Part shown: piece by piece, positions 56,534-64,000 of the stretch | Position numbering within the stretch: position 1 is the first letter of the stretch | Layout: the number at the start of each line of letters is the position of its first letter | NCBI GenBank assembly: GCA_903813345.2 | Contig: CAIIXF020000008.1 | Location: 3,419,341 to 3,483,340 of the forward strand | DNA length: 64,000 bases | Direction: 5' to 3' | Source of the DNA: Owenia fusiformis | Taxonomy: Eukaryota > Annelida > Polychaeta > Sabellida > Oweniidae | Program-made: the position numbers and the translations under genes | The notes under the pieces: model-generated | What the model saw: the letters and a program-made list of their open reading frames with translations, nothing else | The model's database searches: none | What the model was told of the DNA's origin: nothing

Positions 56534-57914
56534 ATACACTATATCTAAATTTAGTCATTATTTATTTCTTGCATTTCACTAATCATTATTTATCATTATG
56601 TTATCATTATGGCATATACCGGTATATGCATGCATATTTTGTACTGCGCAGTAAAATTCGTTGACACAGAAACGATGAAAGGGTCATGTCAACTGATATT
56701 GAATGGGTAAAGTGTATCAATTTAATTGTTTAAGAATGGACAATGTACATGCAACCTGCCAAACCCCGGACTATGATATAAGTTGCAATTTAATTCGAAA
56801 AGTTAAACTTCTTCGGTAGTTAGTTTAAGAGTATCAAAGAATACAAATACAAAGTACTAAGTTTTTCATTTATAATTATCGTCCTCTACTATATTAGCTC
56901 ATGCGCTTTATTTTATTCATTTCTCATTTTATGAGGCAATAAATGTGCAATATAAATATATTGCATAATATATTTACAATACAACAGGAAAACACATTCA
57001 TTCGCATTATCTTTAAAGAGGCACTATGTCATAGGAAGCAAAATCAAGACCCCCTGGACGTTTTGCATGTCGAGCCGTACCACATTATCATCTATCTACT
57101 TATTAAGGAAGAAGTCCGCTTTCAGTGCTAATGTTACGATAGTACCGACCGCATGAATTACTTTCGCCGAAACTAATTTGAATATAACGGGGAAAATATG
57201 TTATCGATCCGATTGGTCTTTAAAGTTGTTTGTCATTATGGTCACGTGCAAGGGATCTCCGTAAACATGTCGACGCTCGTGTCACATGATACCCCTCGAT
57301 TGCCGTGACCTCAATTGTGTTCAATTCTGACAGTTGGTTGTTCTTTTGATTCTCCAATATATATTTAACTCATACATCGGGCTCAATGTGACCAACATTG
57401 TTTTCACAAGTAGTTTAAAGGCCTTGTTAAAACATGGGTTACATCGAGAAATATCTAAGATATGTAAGAAGTATATTAGCAATCACAATAGGATATCACT
57501 GATTGTCCGGGAGAGAAACCCATGCCATATGCATTATCAAAGTACGTTCAACCAAAACTGTAACTTCAATGCAGGTATTTATAAACGGTATTAATAATTT
57601 TGTCCATCGACTGGTGTTAATAAAGATTAAAGTGATACTATGGCACTCCAAGATTTGCTATTAGTGTAACTCTCTAAGATTCAGGCTGCGTTTTGAACTG
57701 CCCGCGGGCCAGTGCATTGCATAATATATAATAAGCATTCCCCCTAAGTATCACGAAAAGGAACAATGAGCCAATGCGTCGCAAATTACATGCTCACAAG
57801 TTATCAAATAAAGCTGTTCATCCAAGCGTGGGTCAATCGCGCCAGTTTGTTGCTAGTGCACCACAGGAGTTCGATTGCAATAAACCGTGATGTCTTTCAA
57901 AAGAAGTGTGTGTT
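56534..57914. other. No recognised feature
   Basis: Intergenic AT-rich DNA with chance frames only; nothing supportable. Confidence 0.4.
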
Positions 57915-58056
57915 ATGCCTGGGTCACATTTGCTCCGATCCATCGGCCGGCGCCCGCCCGATTGAGTGTTTTATTCAATATTTTATTCAATTTTGAACAA
58001 ACTACTCAATCGGCCGGGCGCCGTAGTGAAAATCGGAGCAAATGTGACCAAGGCAT
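57915..58056. mobile_element. MITE family D, intact 142-bp copy
   Basis: ATGCCTGGGTCACATTTGCT and, inverted, ATGCCTTGGTCACATTTGCT at the ends. The arms continue inward through CGGCCGGCGCC and ATTGAGT to an AT-rich loop. Nearly the whole element folds back on itself. It is a family member of 28263-28569. Confidence 0.85.
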
Positions 58057-58550
58057 TAGTGCGCTTCAGTGAGCTTTTTTGTTGAAAACACATAGGTAAG
58101 TATAGCGTTCATTTAAGTGATACCTGGGGGAAAATCTCATTAAAATATTACGCAATTCACTAGCAACGCGGGCACACAAAAATACAGTGGCATAGTATTT
58201 CAGTTCAGGACTATGTACAGGTAGGTATAGAGTTGCAGGGACACCTATAATGCCACTTGCGATTAGTTTCCTTATGTATGATTTGCTCTTGATTAATAAC
58301 TAACGGCAATAAAACCTATTGATAAAAAAGTTAACTTGCAGTCCATTTGTGTAAGTTGAATCAAACGTACTTCCGTTGCAAAAATTGGCTGTACTTTTGT
58401 ACCTGTGCTCCAATAACATTCAAAAATGTTTTTTTGCACTGTGGACTGTTTACATACACCATATTTACAATCATCGTTTCATATTGTCACAACATAATAT
58501 ATACAATTTGAATCATAGATCACTACTTCAATGTCAGATTGCACTCATTA
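58057..58550. other. 3' flank of the GPCR gene
   Basis: Probable 3' UTR and spacer for the minus-strand receptor; no distinct feature seen. Confidence 0.35.
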
Positions 58551-60131
58551 TCAAATTCGTGTCGTCTTACTCAAAGCCGTTGACATATTCGTCGTGTTGG
58601 CATGCTCGGTTGCATTTCTTCTTCCACACGTTAGTATATTACATATGCCTCTTCTGAACCGTTTGCTTGCAATGATGTAAATCAGAAAATTCATTGCAGA
58701 ATTCACGCGAGTCATGAATGCCACATAATAGCCGAAAATTTCAAAATTGTGAATTAGTTTTCTGTCTTCTGGTTTTCCGATTATTCTATAAGCATGTATG
58801 ATTCTACCAATCAAAGATGGTAGTAAACATATTAGATAGAGCGTTGCAACTGAAATCAACATAATGTTGATGTGACTTTCCGCCTTTTCCTGGGTTGACT
58901 TATTGTCCTTATTTCGACCTGTTTGCGTAAGCTCCCGCCTAGCCTTTGAAGCTTTTCGTAAACTCAAAACCAGTCCTATATTTAACCCTAGCACAACTAG
59001 AACAGGGATAACAACCCTGACGAGGCCCTCAACAATGACAGCGTATCCAACTGCGAAAGCAAATGTTTTTCCTAGATCGGTAGGTTTGGCGAGAATATAT
59101 GGGCTAACATAGAGGCAAGGATGTTGCACTATAGATAAATTCATTTGCCACAAATAAGGTAGAGCGAGGCCAATTGCGAGAACAACTACAATCACGACCT
59201 CTATCGTAACAACTTTGATTGTATTGAGCACTCGAGCTTTTAATGGATAATGAACTGCGATGAATCTATCAAGCGTGACAAGAACAATCAACCAATGGGA
59301 TATCGTTAGGAGGATCATGTTCACGCGGCCAAGCTCAATCTTATGAAGAGGGATCCAATGCACCAAAGTGTTTTCAATCGATAGGTCTGGCAACCAGTTT
59401 GTGTCAGAGTGAATTGCTATATATGGATCAAACAGCAAATACCATAGGCAGTATATGCCATCGACTGCTGCTACAATTTCTAATAGCAAGATACTCGTCG
59501 TTTGCCTGTCTTTACGTAATACCACGAATGAGAGTATGTTCCCTACTAAACCCGTCAAACATAATGGAATGCTTAGAAAAACATCAACGACTATTGAATG
59601 TATGGACATGCTTGTCCAGCGTGCAGCCTTTTCTTTTACAGTTTTCTTTACCCCCGGGTTGATGGTACTCAGGAATGGTTCGCAACACCACAGATTATTT
59701 ATCCAGGACCCCTTGAATTGTTTTAAGAGACATTCTGTTAAGTTAGCATACTTGGAGTACGGCCACCAACATGGAGATGCCCCTATCCATTTTGGATCTT
59801 CTAAGTCAACACCTGTAATGTTACAGCTTGGTTCTGAAGACGGTGTTGTCGGTTCGCTGGTAAGGTTGTAATCCGTGCGATTCAAATTGATTGCAGTTGA
59901 CCAATTTTCTCCCGTCAATATGCTGAGAGTACTAAGGTCGAGATCAGTAGTAATTGTCCGGTCTGAAGTTTTAGTAGTTCCTTTATCGAGACCAACAGTT
60001 TTCACAGTCATCCCCAATGTTTCATTCCGATACTCAATATCGGATGACACTGTTGAAGTCTCATTCGCAATAAGTGGAATGACCATTGTCGATATAGCGA
60101 TCAAAATGAATAAACCATCCCCTTGTCCCAT
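58551..60131 (-). CDS. Class A GPCR, peptide-receptor type, intronless
   Basis: 526 residues in one exon. ATG at 60131 is preceded by an in-frame TAG nine bases upstream, so the TTG at 60137 is not the start. A signal-peptide-like segment (1-22) is followed by a long extracellular domain (to about 177) with about seven N-glycosylation sequons and six cysteines (103-150). Seven hydrophobic segments: about 178-205 (GNILSFVV, N198 as N1.50), 212-236 (D224 as D2.50), 266-288, 308-330, 356-391, 420-447 and 465-487. DRF (288-290) replaces DRY. The TM6 motif is CLLP instead of CWxP. TM7 has NSAMNFLIY instead of NPxxY, as in FMRFamide-receptor-like proteins. Cys339 is the usual loop-2 cysteine, but no cysteine is seen at the TM3 partner position. 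The third intracellular loop is basic. The ligand is probably a neuropeptide, by family resemblance only. Confidence 0.85.
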   Translation of the reverse strand: MGQGDGLFILIAISTMVIPLIANETSTVSSDIEYRNETLGMTVKTVGLDKGTTKTSDRTITTDLDLSTLSILTGENWSTAINLNRTDYNLTSEPTTPSSEPSCNITGVDLEDPKWIGASPCWWPYSKYANLTECLLKQFKGSWINNLWCCEPFLSTINPGVKKTVKEKAARWTSMSIHSIVVDVFLSIPLCLTGLVGNILSFVVLRKDRQTTSILLLEIVAAVDGIYCLWYLLFDPYIAIHSDTNWLPDLSIENTLVHWIPLHKIELGRVNMILLTISHWLIVLVTLDRFIAVHYPLKARVLNTIKVVTIEVVIVVVLAIGLALPYLWQMNLSIVQHPCLYVSPYILAKPTDLGKTFAFAVGYAVIVEGLVRVVIPVLVVLGLNIGLVLSLRKASKARRELTQTGRNKDNKSTQEKAESHINIMLISVATLYLICLLPSLIGRIIHAYRIIGKPEDRKLIHNFEIFGYYVAFMTRVNSAMNFLIYIIASKRFRRGICNILTCGRRNATEHANTTNMSTALSKTTRI

Positions 60132-60977
60132 TGTCAACTATACTTATAGTTTTTCAATGCTAAATTAAAACGCTTCCTCCAACTTATTTTCCACTTGAGA
60201 TATTAAACTAATTGAGTTCGTCTTTCACCTTCTCAGTGCCATACCAGTCGTAGTACTATTCCATATAATTATTTGGAAGCGAATTTAATTTACCGACCAC
60301 TATGAATCACTAATTGATATTATTTTTTAATAGTAAATCAATTATTTCTTACGTCGAGATCATGAAAAACGTTTCTCTGGTAATATCAGTATCCGATCGC
60401 GATCGACGACAAATAAACTTCTCAACTAGCGTTACTCGTTCTTATATTCAAGCGGAAGTGAGGTGTTTTATTTAATGTCAAATTGACAAATAGGCATTAT
60501 AAATACTATTCCTTTTACTCTTAAAAACAAATCAATACTTCGCAATTATGAGTTGAGGCAGAAATATTTTTTCTCATTAGAAATACTTAATCAAGAATTT
60601 CTTTTGTTTTCAAGAAATTGCAATTTGTACAAATATTCAATTAATGTACTGGAAGGATCTAAAAGAACGATTTTCTTAGACTTTCAAAAGTTTGTGAGTG
60701 AAGAGTGTCCTTATTTGTAATGTACCAATAATGTCAACCAATAACGTGTAACTGTGGAAGTGTGTTGGTCTGATTACATACCAAATTGGGCACATATGCA
60801 TGGTGGGTCAAAAAACGATACCACAAATTGAATTTTTTCTTAAAAAGATTTAATCTAAAGGAACTTATAGCGGATTCTGTATATTAAAAAGAAAATTCCA
60901 TTGCCAACATTATTATTTTAATATGAGGTAGAGGTCAAATTTATGGGGACATGATTTGGTACAAAAATGAATAAATA
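60132..60977. other. GPCR upstream region
   Basis: 5' flank of the minus-strand receptor. AT-rich; no TATA box or conserved element could be assigned. Confidence 0.35.
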
Positions 60978-61853
60978 CAGTAAAACCTGCGAACGGGGAA
61001 TGCTCTTGGAGGAAAGTTTCCTTGTTCAGATGTTTTCCCTATAGAGAGGGGCCACACTTTCCGCAAACTCAAACTTGCCGAATAAGCATATTTGTATATA
61101 GATGAGTATTGATTGATTGTACCAATGCAAACTCCATACTTGGTTGCTAGACCTTGTAGTGACATCTTGGAAGATGTATGAAGGTCTCCCGCCTCCCTCC
61201 ATTGGCTGAGAGTAAGGAGCGTTCTCCCTATGTTGATTTTAGCTGCTGCTGCTGGCGTCTGATGATGTCTAGTTGAAGTAATTATTGATATGATGTGTAG
61301 AGATATGTTGCTAAGAACTGAATTTCAAGTTTCATCAACCCCATTTTATATCATTGATAATTTAGAAGTTTGGATCAGTAAAAGATTTAAAGAGATTTGG
61401 CTCAACATGACACATGTACTTATCTGTTATCTCCATAAAACAATTGTGTCAGCCCCTGAGTCCCTAGATTATCACAACTGATTTGATGTAATTAGGTTAA
61501 TATATCAGGGTAATTAACAGTAAGTGCGATGCTACATCCTGTAAACAATTGGCTTATCTTAATCTCAATCATATTAATCCAAGCTTTTTAGAATCAGATA
61601 TTGGCTTAGGACTTTCACACCTCTGAAAAATAATGGAATATACAGTGTTACGAATATTCCATATTCCTTGTTCACAGGTGAATTTTCATAATTTGCCCCA
61701 AAATAGTGTTCCTTGTTCCCTATTCACAGGTTTTCCCAACAGAGAGGGTCTGTTAACATGTAAGTCAATAGAAAAATATTCGGTTCTTTGAAAAGCATTC
61801 CTTGTTCATACGTTTTCCCTACAGAGAGGTATTCCATCGGACAGGTTTTACTG
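60978..61853. mobile_element. 876-bp pogo/Tc1-like TIR element
   Basis: CAGTAAAACCTG at the left and CAGGTTTTACTG at the right, with TA outside both (60976-60977, 61854-61855). Inside, the module CCTTGTTCA...GTTTTCCCT...AGAGAGG occurs about three times (61019-61050, 61710-61750, 61799-61831). No transposase frame. It is a non-autonomous, pogo/Tigger-like element by its ends. Confidence 0.7.
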
Positions 61854-64000
61854 TACTACATATTTTAAACAATGATTAACAAATATAGGGTAGAACATAA
61901 ACACTAGTTCTGCTTTAAGCGCAGTTTTATTAGTTACAAAATAAGTATTAGAAACACTATTTGCATGTTTCTTTTAGTAAAAATAAAATTAATCTATTGA
62001 AACAGCATTGCTTAAAGAGAATGTTTATCAAACCTCTTGAAACTCAAAAAATTGATTATCATCTTAATGAAAATCGACCCTGCTGCCAAGTGTTGTTTCT
62101 TATACATATTTTTATCCATGTCAAGCGATCTGACATAATTCTCTCTGGACAAAGAGTTGAAAATATATAGCGTTCAATGAATTCATTTTTTTTATTTATA
62201 GGCACACGAAGTGTCATAAAATGTGTGAACATCGAGATTGTAATTAGCCTTGCAGCGTTTACATTGAAATTCTTTTTGTTTTTGTGGCGTACAAGATAGT
62301 AAGATGTTTACTTAGTGCAACAGTTGTACATAGTATTACACTTATCTGGGTATGAGAATCCTAATGATAATTGTTCCCGCCTGTAGAGATGCATACGATG
62401 GTCTCATTACTTTAATTAATAATATCAGATTTGTCATGCTGATCTCAGGTATTATATTTTAATTCTCCATTACATCGGTAATCGACTCTTTAGTAGTAGG
62501 CTTATTCAATACCATATTATATTAGTTGACATTTCTAAATAAGCAATGACTTAAAATAGATTTTGGGTTCACCAAATGCCAGAAATGGAGGTGCGTTTGC
62601 TTTTGAAAATAGCTATGGAGTAAAAGATTGGAACGCGATAATATTTCCCGAGTTTTCAAAGTAAATCCATGTCTTATTATGTTAAACTCTCCTGAGAATG
62701 TTTAAGAATATTTACACACGAACGTCATTCAAAATAATCAAACTCTGGTATATCTAGATGACAACCTCGAATGACAGGTGAGACAAATAAAAGATTTTTC
62801 ACATCATCCCTTAATACAGAATTTTAATCTGTATTTTCATCAAGATATCGAAATGACGTGAATGAAATGTAACATTGATATTTTAATGCAATGTTATGTT
62901 TGATATGATAGAACACGATGAATCTTGGGAACCATAATTTCTGTCCCTCAATTCTCTAAACCATATGACCTTCAGACTACTAAAGAAATCTAGCATTGAA
63001 ACGTCCACATTCTTTGAATGACAGTAACAGTAAGCCTTCTCGGATTATTGGCCGGGGATTAGGGACTCAGTCGTGTAAATCGAGATAGAAAAACAATAAC
63101 AGCAGCTGAAGTAGCTTTGTAAATGTACTTCCCCCTCCAAATGCATGGTAACCAAATCTCCCAACTAGATAGATATAGTTCGTCTTAAGCTGTTCATGTT
63201 TGGATAATTATATGGTTTATCAATAGATATTTTTAAATCCCTTATTTCTGGTTCATATCATTCCTTGGCATTCATTAGGGGAGTGTAAATACCTCAACCT
63301 TTTGAGAAAGGTGATGCAATAGACTTTTCATGTTTTATTCATGATTGGAATTATAGGAATTGATAAGTGTTTAAAAATGACAGTTCATCAGATTTATTTC
63401 TGATAAGCCGCAGATGCATATCAAATTAGCTCACAAGACACCGAGTGAAAATATCTTAGATCCCACTTGATTGGCTTTAAGAGTATAAAAAACAAAATAT
63501 TCCCTACAATAATCCTTAACTGATTCTAGGTTTCCACTTTTTATGTCTCTTAATTAAAGAGCTTTGTTATTTATCTTTTTATTGTGTGATATAACATGTA
63601 CGTTTTCCTGTAATTTGTATTTAAGTATTCTCTCCTAAATGGAGGAGATAATGATACTTAAACATGCGTGAGACTATTCGGTGCTGTCAAGTAAAACCTT
63701 TCGATTCATAACGATCACGAGGTTGTAAAAATGTGTATATGTAAATAAATGTTAGACGTAAAACTTACATAATTTACAAAATATAGTCGATTTATTTACT
63801 GCATTGTTTTGTTTTTAGTAACTTTTATTGAGAACAAGACTGGCGATTGTTTCAAACGGCAACAGTATTCACGTCTGAATAAAATCGTCGGTGTAAAAAT
63901 ACAAAAGAATACAAATAGATTCATTATTTTCGAACAAAACAAATTAATTGAGAATACCTTTTTTCTTTGAGTTTTCTACGTGTTATTTTCTTACATGGTT
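61854..64000. other. No recognised feature
   Basis: AT-rich DNA to the end of the window. No gene, array or inverted-repeat element recognised. Confidence 0.4.

Noticed and set aside
28053-60131. PCSK2 and the neuropeptide-type GPCR as a functional gene cluster
   Set aside because: Adjacent by about 10 kb, with an unrelated gene on the other strand between them; no shared regulatory sequence was seen.
60132-60137. TTG start for the GPCR
   Set aside because: ATG at 60131 follows directly; a non-ATG start is not needed.
1-64000. tRNA, rRNA or snRNA genes
   Set aside because: No cloverleaf-type B-box with matching A-box or other RNA gene signature was recognised by eye. A covariance-model scan would be needed to exclude divergent ones.

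Overview
The window is animal nuclear DNA. It is AT-rich, its genes are split by GT-AG introns, and it is full of mobile-element debris. The gene content (a neuropeptide-processing convertase, a peptide-type 7TM receptor and secreted proteins), the L1/Tx1-like LINEs and the many short inverted-repeat elements fit a marine invertebrate, most likely a lophotrochozoan such as a mollusc, brachiopod or phoronid. The species cannot be fixed from sequence alone. I see no bacterial genes, CRISPR array, rRNA or tRNA.

Layout. At 0-13 kb there is no host gene: a 77-bp minisatellite, hairpin-rich repeats, a LINE 3' end, several mariner-like or terminal-inverted-repeat (TIR) elements, and a three-level nest of elements at 9.0-10.5 kb. 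At 13.2-14.1 kb, minus strand, lies a single coding exon for a small membrane protein with a very lysine-rich tail. From 14 to 28 kb there are more hairpins and non-autonomous elements and no recognisable gene. At 28.05-48.21 kb, minus strand, lies a complete 14-coding-exon gene for prohormone convertase 2 (PC2/PCSK2), which I could splice to 651 residues with every junction in phase. Its introns hold a 5'-truncated LINE with a perfect 16-bp target duplication, a nested MITE, a TA-flanked foldback element and a 1.24-kb element with a 6-bp target duplication. At 51.76-56.49 kb, plus strand, lies an eight-exon gene for a secreted 443-residue FG-GAP/VCBS-like protein, with another LINE tail in intron 6. 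At 58.55-60.13 kb, minus strand, lies an intronless class A GPCR of peptide-receptor type. The remaining 4 kb holds one pogo/Tc1-like TIR element and nothing else recognised.

How the genes relate. PC2 cleaves neuropeptide and hormone precursors in the regulated secretory pathway, and the GPCR looks like a neuropeptide receptor, so both belong to peptide signalling. Nothing shows that they are co-regulated. The other two genes have no function assignable from sequence.

The strongest unusual observations are: a 33-bp tandem duplication across the PC2 exon 5 acceptor, giving two in-frame splice sites next to the catalytic aspartate; a 1.24-kb element with CAC-termini and mirror-placed GACGGTTACG motifs; and an 808-bp CpG/AACG-rich element whose empty site survives in a paralogous repeat 4 kb away.
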